This document shows positions 1 through 8,963 of a stretch of DNA of 64,000 nt, in pieces; within the stretch, counting starts at the first letter, position 1, and each line of letters starts with the position of its first letter. The DNA is from Halorubrum rubrum (lineage in GTDB: Archaea > Halobacteriota > Halobacteria > Halobacteriales > Haloferacaceae). The notes beneath the pieces were generated by a model. The model made no database searches. It was not told the origin of the DNA and saw nothing but the letters and a program-made list of their open reading frames with translations. A program made the translations under genes and the position numbers. The stretch covers positions 62,001 to 126,000 of the forward strand of contig NZ_JANHDM010000005.1 in NCBI RefSeq assembly GCF_024494685.1, read 5' to 3'.

Positions 1-19
1 CGCGGCGGGACTCGTCCAT
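1..19 (-). CDS. possible 5' end of a minus-strand gene (cut by window edge)
   Basis: A minus-strand ATG at 19 opens a frame (MDESRR) that runs off the left edge. Upstream of it, near 35-50, is a T-rich stretch that could serve as an archaeal TATA element. Positions 20-151 otherwise hold only the putative divergent promoter region. Six codons cannot identify a product, so this is only a possible gene start. Confidence 0.2.
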
Positions 20-151
20 GCGTCCCCGTTCGTATCGGACAAAAAGAACCCCGCGATCCCGCCCGCGACCCGGCGATCGCGGCGGAAGCGGCCGAACGTT
101 CACGTTCCGACCGACGCCACGGTTAAGCGGTCGGCCCGAGAAGTACCGGCC

Positions 152-451
152 ATGAGTGACACGTCGTTCACGCTGCTCGAGATCCACTTGGAGGAGGGAT
201 CGGTCCGCATCGGGGAGAACGGGCTTCTCGGTGGCGGAAACGGAGACGAGGCTGCCGACGTTGAGGGGGTCGACGACCCCGCGAGGGACGCGACCGGCGG
301 CGGGATCCTCGGATGCGAGCGCTCGTCGAAGTCGATCCTGGGGGGCCTGGCGGTCGTCGCGCTCCTCGCGGCCCTGGGGATCGCGGCCGCACGCGTGCTC
401 GGCGAGGGCGACCTCGAGGACGCCGAGGCGCTCGACGACCTCGGCGCGTGA
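152..451 (+). CDS. small single-pass membrane protein, function unknown
   Basis: A 99-residue protein starting at ATG 152, with acidic composition typical of haloarchaea. Residues 1-60 are glycine- and acid-rich and probably soluble. Residues ~62-82 form one hydrophobic segment rich in Ala, Leu and Val, followed by a short acidic tail, so it should sit in the membrane with a single span. I recognise no family. The in-frame G/C third-position bias supports coding over the overlapping frames. It is monocistronic as far as can be seen; the next gene starts 72 bases downstream and is unrelated. Confidence 0.6.
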   Translation: MSDTSFTLLEIHLEEGSVRIGENGLLGGGNGDEAADVEGVDDPARDATGGGILGCERSSKSILGGLAVVALLAALGIAAARVLGEGDLEDAEALDDLGA

Positions 452-523
452 GATCGGCCGCGCCGCCGCCGTCACGCGCCGGACCGACACAAGGGACTTG
501 AGGGCGGCGCGCCTCCCGCGCGT

Positions 524-1483
524 ATGGACATCCTCCGAAGCCTTCGTGCCGTCTCCGAGGCGTCCGGAACCGGGGTCGTCGACTGGGCGAAAGCCGGGGA
601 GGCGGCGAAGGCGAGTACGGAGCCGGGAGCGCTCGACTTGACGCCCGCCGACCGGCGGGGCTACGCGACCGACGTGCGGGACGCTCGCGACCGGCTCCGC
701 GAGGTCGCCGGCGTCGACTTCGCCGTCCCGGACGCGATCGAGGTCCAGAACCGTCACCACTGGATCGACGCGAACCTCGAGACGTTCCGGAACGTGATGG
801 AGCCGATCGAGGCGGCGGCGTCCCCCGCGATGCCCGAGCTCTCGCGGGTCGTCAACACGGGCTCCATGGCGTTCGCGCTGGGATTTCTCGCGCGGAACGT
901 GCTCGGCCAGTACGACCCGCTGTTGCTCGCCGACGAGCCCGACGCCGACCACGGGCTCTACTTCGTCCACCCGAACGTCGTCGCGGTCGCCGCCGACCTC
1001 GACGTGTCGTACCCGCGGTTCCGCCGGTGGATCGCCTTCCACGAGGTGACGCACGCCGCGGAGTTCGGCGCGGCCCCGTGGCTGTCGGGATACCTGGAGT
1101 CGCGCGTCGAACGCGGGATCGACGGGCTGGGTGCGAGCGGACTCGACCCCGACGCGTTCGCCGAGCTCCAGACCGCGATGACCGCGGTCGAGGGATACGC
1201 GGAGCTGTTGATGGACCGCGCGTTCGACGACGAGTACGCCGACCTGCGCCGGAAGATCGACGAGCGGCGGGGCGGCGGCGGGCCGGTGACGCGGCTCGCC
1301 CGTCGACTCCTCGGGCTCGGGCTCAAGCGGCGGCAGTACGAGCGCGGGGCCGCCTTCTTCGAGCGTGTCGCCGACGAGCGGGGGGTCGCCGCCGCGAGCG
1401 CGGTGTGGGAGCGCCCGGAACACCTCCCGACGGACCGGGAGATCGACGACCCGGTGGCCTGGCTGGCGCGGGTCGACCCCTGA
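524..1483 (+). CDS. zinc-dependent metalloprotease-fold protein (DUF2342 family)
   Basis: A 319-residue protein with a clear zincin motif, HEVTH at residues 173-177, followed by AAEF; the family places a further metal ligand downstream. The HEVTHAAEF block and overall length match the DUF2342 family of putative zinc metalloproteases found in actinobacteria and haloarchaea, sometimes annotated as F420-biosynthesis associated. No signal peptide or membrane span is visible, so it should be cytosolic. Its substrate is not known to me. It stands alone, with an FMN-binding protein gene starting 83 bases downstream on the same strand. Confidence 0.85.
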   Translation: MDILRSLRAVSEASGTGVVDWAKAGEAAKASTEPGALDLTPADRRGYATDVRDARDRLREVAGVDFAVPDAIEVQNRHHWIDANLETFRNVMEPIEAAASPAMPELSRVVNTGSMAFALGFLARNVLGQYDPLLLADEPDADHGLYFVHPNVVAVAADLDVSYPRFRRWIAFHEVTHAAEFGAAPWLSGYLESRVERGIDGLGASGLDPDAFAELQTAMTAVEGYAELLMDRAFDDEYADLRRKIDERRGGGGPVTRLARRLLGLGLKRRQYERGAAFFERVADERGVAAASAVWERPEHLPTDREIDDPVAWLARVDP

Positions 1484-1565
1484 GCGTCCGTGAGCGTCCC
1501 TCCCGCCCGTCCCGAACCCGCGATCCGGACGGTGGTTTTAGGCCCGTCCCGCCCCCACGGTTCCC

Positions 1566-2021
1566 ATGAACCTCACCGGCCCGTGGGACCGGGCGCGCGT
1601 CGACGAGTTCCTCGCGGACGCACGGATCCCGGTTCGGGTCGGCTGCCGGACGCCAGCGGGCGACCCCTGGATGGTGTCGCTGTGGTTCCGGTGGGACGGG
1701 GCGATCCACTGTGCGACCGGCGCGGACGCCGACGTGGTCGGCTTCCTCGCGGCCGACGACCGCGTCTCGTTCGAGATATCGACGAACGATCCGCCCTACC
1801 GGGGCGTTCGCGGTCGGGGTCGGGCGACGGTGACCGCCGACGGAGAGAAACGGCTCCTCCGGTCGCTTCTGGAGCGGTATCTCGGCGGGACCGACAACGA
1901 ACTCGGCGAGCGACTCCTGCGACCGGGACGCGAGGAGGTCCACGTCCGGATCGAGCCGGAACGGCTCCACTCGTGGGACTTCACGGACCGGATGCCGGCC
2001 CGAACGGACCCGGTCGAGTGA
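1566..2021 (+). CDS. pyridoxamine 5'-phosphate oxidase-like FMN-binding protein
   Basis: A 151-residue protein with the split-barrel pattern of the pyridoxamine-phosphate-oxidase-like fold. The N-terminal strand region reads as a short beta hairpin with WMVSLWFRWDG, then an ADDRVSFEI strand and a GVRGRGRATV strand, as in haloarchaeal 'pyridoxamine 5-phosphate oxidase family' proteins. Such proteins bind FMN or F420 and reduce small molecules. The true substrate cannot be told from sequence, and it is not expected to be a real PdxH. Start ATG 1566. It ends just before the convergent tgtA gene. Confidence 0.8.
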   Translation: MNLTGPWDRARVDEFLADARIPVRVGCRTPAGDPWMVSLWFRWDGAIHCATGADADVVGFLAADDRVSFEISTNDPPYRGVRGRGRATVTADGEKRLLRSLLERYLGGTDNELGERLLRPGREEVHVRIEPERLHSWDFTDRMPARTDPVE

Positions 2022-2051
2022 GCGGGCTCGGATCCGGCCGAACGGGAACGC

Positions 2052-3533
2052 CTACCGGCCGAGGTCCCGGAGGTCGTTGACGGCGACGCGGTCGGGAACC
2101 CGCTCGAGCGCCGTCTCCGCCCAGCCGTCGTGGCCGAGCGTGATCGCGGTCTCGGGGTTGGTCTCGGCGAGCCGGCGAACGCCCTCGGCGGCCGCGGCCT
2201 GAGCGGCGACGTCGACCCGCTCGGGGACCTCGGCGGTGAGCGGATACGTCTCCGAGAGCGCCCGCGGGAACGGACCGAACGGCGGCTTCACCCGCCACAC
2301 CGCGTCGTGGTCGTGCGTCGAGGGCGGCTTCGACTCCGTGAGAAGCAGATCTTCGGGGGTCTCGAGGCGCGCGAGTCGGTCGTGGTGGCGGCCGACCTCC
2401 GGGCGGCGCGCGGCCTCGTGGGAGGTGTAGAAGAACGCGTCCTTCGAGACGGGGTCGGTCGCCTCCAACTGGTCGGCGTGATCGAGGAGGGCGCGGTAGC
2501 CGTCGAGCATCGCTGGATGGCCGCGGGCGCGTCGGTCGACGAGTTCCAGCAGGGTCCCCTCGCGGACGGCGGCTTTGATCCGGCGGATCTCCTCGAAGGT
2601 GACGTGGAGGTTGTGCTCGGCGAGCAGCCGCTCTGCCGTGTCGTCGTCGCCCGCGCGGAGGTCGGCGGGATCGTGTTCGGTACACACCGGACACGAACAC
2701 GGGAAGTACGACAGCTCCTCGAGGTGATCGGTTCCCGACACCGTGAGGTAGCGCCCGTCGCGCGCCATCAGCGCGTAGGCGGCGGAGTCGAAGAGATCAC
2801 AGCCCATGGCGACCGCGAGCGCGAGCATCATGGGATGGCCCGCGCCGAAGAGGTGGACCGGACAGTCCGGATCGAGCCCGCGCTTCGCGGCCGTGACCGC
2901 CTCGACGACGTCGGCGTAGCGGTAGGCGTTCATGAGCGGGACCATCGCGCCGACCGGGAACACGTCGAGGTCGGTCCCCGCCGCGTGGCGGCCGGCCGCC
3001 TCCCGGAGGTCCGGGTACGTCGATCCCTGGACGGGCGCGTTGACGAGCATCTCCCCGGTGTCGGCGGCCTCGGCGTCCGCGAGCGCCCGCTCCGTCGTCG
3101 CGAGTTCGCGTTCCGCGCGCTCGCGGTCGACGTCCGGCGGCGTCGGCACGTCGACGGGCGTCGCCACGTCGCTGCCGATCCGGCGCTGGAACTCGAGGAT
3201 CTCGGCGGTCGTGACGTCGATGTCGCCGTACTCGGCCAGCTGGAACGATCCCGAGTCGGTCATGATCGCGCCGTCGAACCCGAGGAAGTCGTGAAGCCCC
3301 TCTTCGAGCACGCGGTCGCGGATCCGGTCGGTGCTCCGGATGATGTAGGAGTTCGTGATCAGCATCTCCGCGCCGAACTCGGTCCGGAGCCGCTCGGGCT
3401 CGACCGTGAGCACGTTGGGGTTGACGACGGGCAGGAGCGCCGGCGTCTCGACGGTGACGCCGGCGCTGGGGACCTCGAGCCGACCGATCCGCCCGGCGGC
3501 GTCGTGGTCCCGGATCTCGAAGTGGTCGCGCAT
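2052..3533 (-). CDS. tgtA: tRNA-guanine(15) transglycosylase (archaeosine biosynthesis)
   Basis: A 493-residue archaeal TGT that swaps guanine-15 in the tRNA D-loop for preQ0, the first step to archaeosine. Key residues fall at the same numbers as in the Pyrococcus enzyme: Asp93 in TDSGSFQ, Asp249 in CDLFDS, and zinc ligands Cys279, Cys281, Cys284 and His307. The C-terminal ~130 residues form the accessory region, but the protein is shorter than forms carrying a full PUA domain, as is usual in haloarchaea. Start ATG at 3533. The partner enzyme ArcS is not in the window. Neighbours are unrelated, so it is probably transcribed alone. Confidence 0.95.
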   Translation of the reverse strand: MRDHFEIRDHDAAGRIGRLEVPSAGVTVETPALLPVVNPNVLTVEPERLRTEFGAEMLITNSYIIRSTDRIRDRVLEEGLHDFLGFDGAIMTDSGSFQLAEYGDIDVTTAEILEFQRRIGSDVATPVDVPTPPDVDRERAERELATTERALADAEAADTGEMLVNAPVQGSTYPDLREAAGRHAAGTDLDVFPVGAMVPLMNAYRYADVVEAVTAAKRGLDPDCPVHLFGAGHPMMLALAVAMGCDLFDSAAYALMARDGRYLTVSGTDHLEELSYFPCSCPVCTEHDPADLRAGDDDTAERLLAEHNLHVTFEEIRRIKAAVREGTLLELVDRRARGHPAMLDGYRALLDHADQLEATDPVSKDAFFYTSHEAARRPEVGRHHDRLARLETPEDLLLTESKPPSTHDHDAVWRVKPPFGPFPRALSETYPLTAEVPERVDVAAQAAAAEGVRRLAETNPETAITLGHDGWAETALERVPDRVAVNDLRDLGR

Positions 3534-3627
3534 ACCCCGACTGCGGGTAGCCGGGCGGTAAGGGTTGCGTTCGGGCGAGAACGGCGAACGCGTCCGACGC
3601 GGCGGTCGCGTCCGCCGGCGATCTCAC

Positions 3628-4395
3628 CTATGCCCGCTCCGCGCCGAACACGACCCGGACCGAGACGGTCACGTCGACGTCGCCGACCTCGATCCCGGTT
3701 CCGGGCGCACCGCCGGCGTCGTCGGCCTCGGCCGCGAGGGCCCTGGTCGCGTACGGGCTGGTCCGGACGTCCGTCGTCGAGACCGTGTAGACGCCGGTCA
3801 CCTCGAGGTCGGCGTTGGCGGCGAGCGTGTCGGCCTCCGCGTGGGCGTTGTCCATCGCGTCGCCGAGCGCCTCCGACCGGAGCTCGTCCGCGCGCTCGTC
3901 GCTGAGTCCGAACCGGACCTGCTGGACGCTATCCGCGCCGGCGCCGACCGCGACGTCGATGACCTCGCCGACCGCGTCCACGTCGTCGACGCTCACGGCG
4001 TAGACGTGGACGCCGACGTACTCGCTGCGGTTCGCGTCCGGGCGCGTCTCGCGCGTCTGCCGGATGTCGTAGCGCTCGGTGCGGACGTCCTCCTCGCTCA
4101 GCCCCCAGTCGTAGAGGACGCTCCGGAGCGCGTCGTCGCTCTCGGCGAGGTCGCCGCGGACGGTCCCCGCGTCGTCCCCGGTCGACTCGACCGCGACCAG
4201 CACGGTCGCGCGGTCGGGCTCCGCGGACGCCTCGCCCTCCGCGGCCACCTCGATGGACCGCTCGAGGTCGTCGGTTTCCGTCGTCTCCGCCGATCCCGAA
4301 TCGTCGGCCAGGGTTCCCGTTACGCCCGAACAGCCGGCCAGGAGGACGAGGAGCGCCACCCCGACCCCGGCGACGAGTCGCCTCTGTCGTGTCAT
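3628..4395 (-). CDS. SIMPL-domain (DUF541) lipoprotein
   Basis: A 255-residue exported protein. Residues 1-21 form a signal peptide ending in the lipobox LAGC, with Cys22 as the likely lipid attachment site. A charged linker follows, then the SIMPL/DUF541 domain (residues ~48-255), recognised by the opening IEVAAEGEASAEPD strand, the repeated alternation of beta strands and helices, and the closing VTVSVRVVF strand. These proteins form oligomeric rings in bacteria, but their role in archaea is unknown. It should be membrane-anchored on the outer face of the cell. Monocistronic, with start ATG 4395. Confidence 0.85.
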   Translation of the reverse strand: MTRQRRLVAGVGVALLVLLAGCSGVTGTLADDSGSAETTETDDLERSIEVAAEGEASAEPDRATVLVAVESTGDDAGTVRGDLAESDDALRSVLYDWGLSEEDVRTERYDIRQTRETRPDANRSEYVGVHVYAVSVDDVDAVGEVIDVAVGAGADSVQQVRFGLSDERADELRSEALGDAMDNAHAEADTLAANADLEVTGVYTVSTTDVRTSPYATRALAAEADDAGGAPGTGIEVGDVDVTVSVRVVFGAERA

Positions 4396-4517
4396 ACCGT
4401 CGAGGACGCCGGGAGAGGGCTATAACGTAGCGTAGACACAAAGAGCCGTTTGTCCGATCGCCTCCCGAACCGCCGCGGACCGCTCGTGGCCGCCCCCGCC
4501 CCGGAATCGCCCGTCGA

Positions 4518-5282
4518 TCAGATTCCGGTGGGGTGGCTCACGTACGTCGTCTCCAGCCCCCACTCCTCGGCGAGCGACTGGAGGGACCGCACCCCGAACG
4601 TCTCCGTCGCGTAGTGGCCCGCGAGAAAGACCGTGAGCCCCGCCTCCCGCGCGTCGTGGTACACCTGCTGTTTTCCCTCGCCGGTGACGAGCGCGTCCGC
4701 GCCCGCCGCGGCCGCCTCGTCGAGCCAGTCGGCCCCGGAGCCGGTGACGACCGCGACCCGCTCGATCCGGTCCGGCCCGAACTCGAGGACGCGGGTCCCG
4801 TTCGTGCTCCCCTCGAACCCGTCGAGGCAGTCACGGATCGTCTCGGGCGGGAGCGGCTCGCCCGTCTCTCCGAGCGTCCCGATCGTGACCGGCCCGAGCG
4901 TCCCGAACGGCTCCCGATCGGCGAGCCCGAGCGCGTCGGCGACGCCGGCGGCGTTCCCCAGCTCCCGATGCCCGTCGAGCGGGAGGTGCGAGACGTACAA
5001 CGCGAGGTCGCGCTCCGCGAGCGCGGCGATCCGGTCGTACGTCCGCCCGGTCACGTGGTCGATCCCGCCCCAGGAGATCCCGTGGTGGGTGACGAGGACG
5101 TCGGCCCCGGCGTCGGCCGCCGCCTCGATCGTCGCCGTCGCGGCGTCGACCGCGAACGCGACGCGCCCGACCGACCCCGTCTCGGGGCCGACCTGGAGGC
5201 CGTTCGCGCTGGCGTCGACGTCGGCGTACGCGTCGGTATCGAGCCGGCCGTCCATCCGGTCGACGAAGGTCCGAAGCTCCAT
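4518..5282 (-). CDS. Nif3-like dinuclear metal-centre protein
   Basis: A 254-residue member of the NIF3/YbgI family, which forms hexameric rings with a two-metal site. The hallmark VTHHGISWGG (His66, His67) and a C-terminal GHYATE block supply metal ligands, and TGEGKQQ lies between them. Family members are often annotated as GTP cyclohydrolase I type 2, but that activity is not established for most, so I give no enzyme name. Cytosolic. Start ATG 5282. The gene ends 122 bases from the SIMPL gene and is followed upstream by the tetrapyrrole operon on the same strand. Confidence 0.88.
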   Translation of the reverse strand: MELRTFVDRMDGRLDTDAYADVDASANGLQVGPETGSVGRVAFAVDAATATIEAAADAGADVLVTHHGISWGGIDHVTGRTYDRIAALAERDLALYVSHLPLDGHRELGNAAGVADALGLADREPFGTLGPVTIGTLGETGEPLPPETIRDCLDGFEGSTNGTRVLEFGPDRIERVAVVTGSGADWLDEAAAAGADALVTGEGKQQVYHDAREAGLTVFLAGHYATETFGVRSLQSLAEEWGLETTYVSHPTGI

Positions 5283-5319
5283 GCGGATCCGTACGGGCCG
5301 CGAGGAAAAAGCGTTCCCG

Positions 5320-6669
5320 TCAGTCGTCGAGCTCCTCCGTCGCGGAGTCGGGGATCGCGTCGAACGGCGCGCCGGCGGGGGCCTCGACGTCCTCCTCGGA
5401 CCCGCCGCCGGGCGTCTCCGGCGGCGCGTCGAACTCGGGGTCGAACAGCGCGAGCGCCGTCCGGATCGTCTCCCAGTCGTCCTCGCCGGCGGCGTCCCGA
5501 AGCGACCGGGTGGGGGCCGCGAGCAGCTGGCCGACCAACGCGTCAGCCATCGCCTCGACGGTCTCGCGCTGGTCGTCGGTCAGTCCGCCCTGTGCCTCGA
5601 GCTTCGTGATCGCGCGGTCGAGCTCGCGGGCCTTGACCCGGTCCGCGCCGGCGTACATCGCCGAGATGGCGTCGTCGGCGCGCTTGCGCTTGTACGACCG
5701 GAGGATCCGGTCGAGTTCCTCGTCGATGATCGACTCGACCTCGCGGGCCTCCGCCTTCCGCCGCTCGCGGGTCTCGCGGGTGACGTCCTCCAGGTCGTCG
5801 ATGTCGTACACCGAGACGCCCGCGACGTCGCCCGTCTCCAGGTCGACGTCGCGCGGCTGGGCGATGTCGATACAGACGACCCGGTCCGCGCCCACGAAGG
5901 CCGTCGGACCGAGCACCGGCTCCGAACTGCCGGTCGCCGTTATCACGAGGTCCGCGTCGGGGACCACGGCGGCGAGGTCGCTCAGGTGGACGACCGACGA
6001 GTCGGTGTCGACCTCCTCGGCGACGTACCGCGCGTTCGGCACCGTCCGGTTCGCGACGACGATCTCCGAGACCGCCGTGGTGTCGAGCGTGCGGGCCGCG
6101 AGCGTGCCCATCTCGCCCGCCCCGACGACGACGGCGGTGCCGTCGGTCAGGTCGACCTCGCCGGCCGCGAGCCGGACCGCCGCGGAGCCGAGCGAGACGA
6201 CCCCCTCGTTTATCGCCGTCTCCGTGCGGGCGCGCTCGCCGACGTGGAGCGCCTTGGTGACGGCGTCCTCCAGGACGGGGCCGATCCCGCCGGCCGACCG
6301 GGACTCCTCGTAGGCCTCCCGCATCTGGCCGATGATCTGATCCTCGCCGAGCACGAGCGACTCGAGCCCCGCGGCGACGCGCATCAGGTGTTCCAAGCTC
6401 CCCTCGTGGTCGAGCCGGCTGACCGCCGCGCCGCGGACGGACGGCGCGAACGACTCGAGCGCCTCCCGACCCTCGACCGTCCGGTCGGTGACGACGTACG
6501 CCTCCGAGCGGTTACACGTCCGGACGGCGAACGCCTCCTCGACCCCGTCGCGCGCGAGCAGGTCCGAGACGGTCGCTCGGACGCTCTCGCCTCCCGCGGC
6601 GCCGATCTCGTCGATCGTCGCGGACCCGTGGGCGACGCTCACACCCGTGATGGCACCCGGCTCCTTCAT
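5320..6669 (-). CDS. hemA: glutamyl-tRNA reductase
   Basis: A 449-residue enzyme that reduces Glu-tRNA to glutamate-1-semialdehyde with NADPH, the first committed step of tetrapyrrole synthesis. The catalytic Cys52 sits in the TCNRSEAY signature. A Rossmann NADPH domain follows (VVVGAGEMGTLAA), then a helical dimerisation domain. The chosen ATG (6669) gives MKEPGAITG and overlaps the stop of the upstream gene by four bases (ATGA), which suggests translational coupling. It is the last gene of the three-gene operon running from 8440. The acidic C-terminal extension after the dimerisation domain is common in haloarchaea. Confidence 0.95.
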   Translation of the reverse strand: MKEPGAITGVSVAHGSATIDEIGAAGGESVRATVSDLLARDGVEEAFAVRTCNRSEAYVVTDRTVEGREALESFAPSVRGAAVSRLDHEGSLEHLMRVAAGLESLVLGEDQIIGQMREAYEESRSAGGIGPVLEDAVTKALHVGERARTETAINEGVVSLGSAAVRLAAGEVDLTDGTAVVVGAGEMGTLAARTLDTTAVSEIVVANRTVPNARYVAEEVDTDSSVVHLSDLAAVVPDADLVITATGSSEPVLGPTAFVGADRVVCIDIAQPRDVDLETGDVAGVSVYDIDDLEDVTRETRERRKAEAREVESIIDEELDRILRSYKRKRADDAISAMYAGADRVKARELDRAITKLEAQGGLTDDQRETVEAMADALVGQLLAAPTRSLRDAAGEDDWETIRTALALFDPEFDAPPETPGGGSEEDVEAPAGAPFDAIPDSATEELDD

Positions 6670-7328
6670 CGGTCGACGACCTCCTCGATCACGTTGTTTG
6701 CCTCGATTCGAGCCTTGGATCTCCCCTTTTGTAAACCCTTCCAAACCCCCTCGGATCGCACGACTCGACGGATCGCCTCCCGACGGGTTTCCGGGTCGAC
6801 GCCCGCCTTCGAGAGCGCCTCGCGCAGCTCCCCGGAGAGTTCGGCCATCGCGCCCGCTCCCTCGATCTCCGAGCCGATCCGTTCGCGGAGCGCCCTCGAG
6901 AGCGCGGGGCTCCGCCCCCCCGTGGAGATCGCCACCCTGACCGGGCCGTCCGCGACGGTCGCCGGAACGACGACGCTCCCCGGATCGCGGCCGCCGGAGA
7001 CGTCCGTGCGATTGACCAGGACCCCCGAGTCGAGCGCCGCCGCCTCCGCGGCCGCGTTCACCGCGGGATCGTCGGTCGAGGCGACCACGAGCGTGGGAGC
7101 GACGCGGTCGATCCACTCGGGGATCGACTCCGCCTGCGGGGCGGCACGGATCAGTTCGATCGACGAGCCGATCTCGGCCGCGACCTCGATCAGTCGGTCG
7201 TCGAACGCCGGACTGACGACGACGACGCGCGCCTCCTCGGCGAACCCGAGCGCCTTCCGTCTGCCGACCGCGCCACCGCCGACGACGAGGACGGTCTCCT
7301 CGGAGAGGTCGTGATACAGCGGGATCAT
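6666..7328 (-). CDS. precorrin-2 dehydrogenase / sirohydrochlorin ferrochelatase-type protein (Met8/SirC family)
   Basis: A 220-residue protein starting MIPLYHDLS at ATG 7328. Residues 13-22 form a Rossmann NAD site (LVVGGGAVGRRKA), followed by the VNRTDVSGGRDPGSVVVPA and STGGRSPAL blocks of the Met8p/SirC/CysG-N family. It oxidises precorrin-2 to sirohydrochlorin with NAD; whether it also inserts iron cannot be judged. Its place between the siroheme decarboxylase gene and hemA fits a heme route that goes through siroheme. The stop overlaps the hemA start by four bases, and 26 bases separate it from the upstream gene. Confidence 0.9.
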   Translation of the reverse strand: MIPLYHDLSEETVLVVGGGAVGRRKALGFAEEARVVVVSPAFDDRLIEVAAEIGSSIELIRAAPQAESIPEWIDRVAPTLVVASTDDPAVNAAAEAAALDSGVLVNRTDVSGGRDPGSVVVPATVADGPVRVAISTGGRSPALSRALRERIGSEIEGAGAMAELSGELREALSKAGVDPETRREAIRRVVRSEGVWKGLQKGRSKARIEANNVIEEVVDR

Positions 7329-7354
7329 GGATTGAGTGCCGTCTCCACGGGGGA

Positions 7355-8440
7355 TCAGGCCGTGTTGCTGTCGGCGCGCTCCTCGATCCGGATCCCGGTC
7401 TTCTTCAGGATCCGGGTCGAGAACAGCGTGTCCCAGTCGTCGGGGCCGACGTCCCAGTGGTCGGCCATCGTCTCTTTCACCTCCGCGACCCGGCGCTCGC
7501 TCTCGGCCTCGGTCCGCCCGTGGGTCATCGCGAAGAAGTTGTACTCCCAGACGCCCGCGTGCCGGGGGCGCTGGTAGCAGTGGGTGACGAAGTCCAACTC
7601 CGCGACCGCGGGGCCGACCTCCGCTAAGACCTCCTCGGGCACGTCCCAGACGGTCATCCCGTTCTCCGTGTACCCGAGCGCGTAGTGGTTGGGGATGACG
7701 CCGACCCGGCGCACCTTCCCCTCGAGGCGGAAGCGCTCTATCGTCTCTACCACCCAGTCGACGTCGGCGTCGATGGCGGCCGCCACGTCCGCGTACGGCG
7801 TCTCCGTGATCGGCAGCCCGCCCTGGATCTCGACGACGAGGTCGCGCTCGGCGGGCGAGAGCGTCGAGCGACCGGACTGCTCGACGTCGGGAGCCAGATC
7901 CGAGAGGTCCACGTCGCCCTCGGCGACCGGCCCGTCGACGAGGAACCGCGCGCCGACGTGGAACTCCCGCAGCTTGGGGAGGTTGTACGTCTCCTGGCCG
8001 GTGGCCGCCTCGATCTCCGCGAGCACCTCCTCGACCCGGTCTCCACCGTCCTTGTCGGGGTCGGGGTGGTCGGCGACGCTCACGACGAACCACATGTTGA
8101 GGTGGGGGTGTTCCCGTTCGTAGTTATGCGCCACCGCGGTGAAGTCGTTGACCGTCTCCGCCACCTCCTCGTAGCGCTCCTCGGGCGCGTGCATCGCGAC
8201 GAGCGAGGCCGCGCCGCCGATCTCCTCGGCGTTGACGAGCGCGCCGAACCGCGAGAGCACGCCGGACTCGTCGAGCTCCCGGACCCGCTCGCAGAGCTCG
8301 GAGCCGGTGACCGCCAACCCGCGTTCGCGAAGCGCGGCCGCGGCGGGCTCGAACGGGCGCACGGTCACGGGGAAGCCCCCTTGGAACGCGTTGATGATCG
8401 CCCGGTCGAGCGCCGTCAGATCCGCGTCGACCTCCTTCAT
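7355..8440 (-). CDS. siroheme decarboxylase, AhbA-AhbB fusion
   Basis: A 361-residue protein made of two related halves, each an Lrp/AsnC-like winged helix followed by a decarboxylase-type alpha/beta domain. The first half (1-~170) has the HNYEREHPHLNMWFV block, and the second (~185-361) has THCYQRPRHAGVWEYNFF. These are the signature segments of the two subunits AhbA and AhbB, which remove two acetate carboxyls from siroheme in the alternative heme pathway. Older annotations call such proteins AsnC regulators. It is the first gene of the operon with the precorrin-2 dehydrogenase and hemA genes. A remaining role in DNA binding cannot be excluded. Confidence 0.85.
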   Translation of the reverse strand: MKEVDADLTALDRAIINAFQGGFPVTVRPFEPAAAALRERGLAVTGSELCERVRELDESGVLSRFGALVNAEEIGGAASLVAMHAPEERYEEVAETVNDFTAVAHNYEREHPHLNMWFVVSVADHPDPDKDGGDRVEEVLAEIEAATGQETYNLPKLREFHVGARFLVDGPVAEGDVDLSDLAPDVEQSGRSTLSPAERDLVVEIQGGLPITETPYADVAAAIDADVDWVVETIERFRLEGKVRRVGVIPNHYALGYTENGMTVWDVPEEVLAEVGPAVAELDFVTHCYQRPRHAGVWEYNFFAMTHGRTEAESERRVAEVKETMADHWDVGPDDWDTLFSTRILKKTGIRIEERADSNTA

Positions 8441-8485
8441 ACATAGGGCTCGGGGTCGCGAGAGAATAAGGGATCCGGCCGGCGC

Positions 8486-8953
8486 TCAGTCGTCGAGATC
8501 CCGAGCGATGTCCGAAAGCGAGGATCGGGGGCCGCGGTCCGCGTCGTAGACCGCTCGCGTGCCGGGGATCCGGAGGCCGTACAGGTCGCCGGGAACCACG
8601 ACGTCGAGGACGACGCTCTCGCCCGGTTCCCGGTCGTTGGCGTCGAGCCACTCGGCGAGCCGGTTCTCGCCCTCGCCGGGCTCGCGCGCGAGCCGCCGGT
8701 TGTCGGACGCGCTCCGGAGCAGCCGCCCCGTGGCGTCCGCGAGAACGCGCGCGTGGTACTCCTCGCGGTCGATGACGACCCTGACCAGGTCCCCGTCCGC
8801 GAGCGAGAGCGACGCGCAGGAGCCGGACTCGACGCGACCCGACAGGTCGGCGTCGTCGGGGAGCCGGACGCAGGGTCTGCGGGTGCCGCCGCTGCGGGCG
8901 AGCGTGACGCGGACGGACGCGACGCTCTCGTCGTCGGAGGGAACGCGTGGCAT
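8486..8953 (-). CDS. haloarchaeal conserved protein (DUF7112-like)
   Basis: A 155-residue protein with no membrane span or signal peptide. It opens with a beta-rich segment (SVRVTLARSGGTRRPCVRLP) and later has a GDLVRVVIDREEYHARV stretch, resembling the small uncharacterised DUF7112 proteins of haloarchaea. Its start ATG (8953) lies 10 bases after the stop of the ribosomal protein S6e gene, so the two are probably cotranscribed. That suggests a link to translation, but no function can be stated. Acidic composition and codon bias match the flanking genes. Confidence 0.7.
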   Translation of the reverse strand: MPRVPSDDESVASVRVTLARSGGTRRPCVRLPDDADLSGRVESGSCASLSLADGDLVRVVIDREEYHARVLADATGRLLRSASDNRRLAREPGEGENRLAEWLDANDREPGESVVLDVVVPGDLYGLRIPGTRAVYDADRGPRSSLSDIARDLDD

Positions 8954-8963
8954 TGAAGGGGGA

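Noticed and set aside
2130-3905. 591-codon plus-strand frame opposite tgtA
   Set aside because: It is rich in Arg, Gly and Glu without domains, while the minus strand has all TGT catalytic and zinc residues.
7355-8440. Simple AsnC/Lrp transcription regulator
   Set aside because: The two halves carry siroheme-decarboxylase blocks and sit in a tetrapyrrole operon, so an enzyme is more likely, though DNA binding is not excluded.
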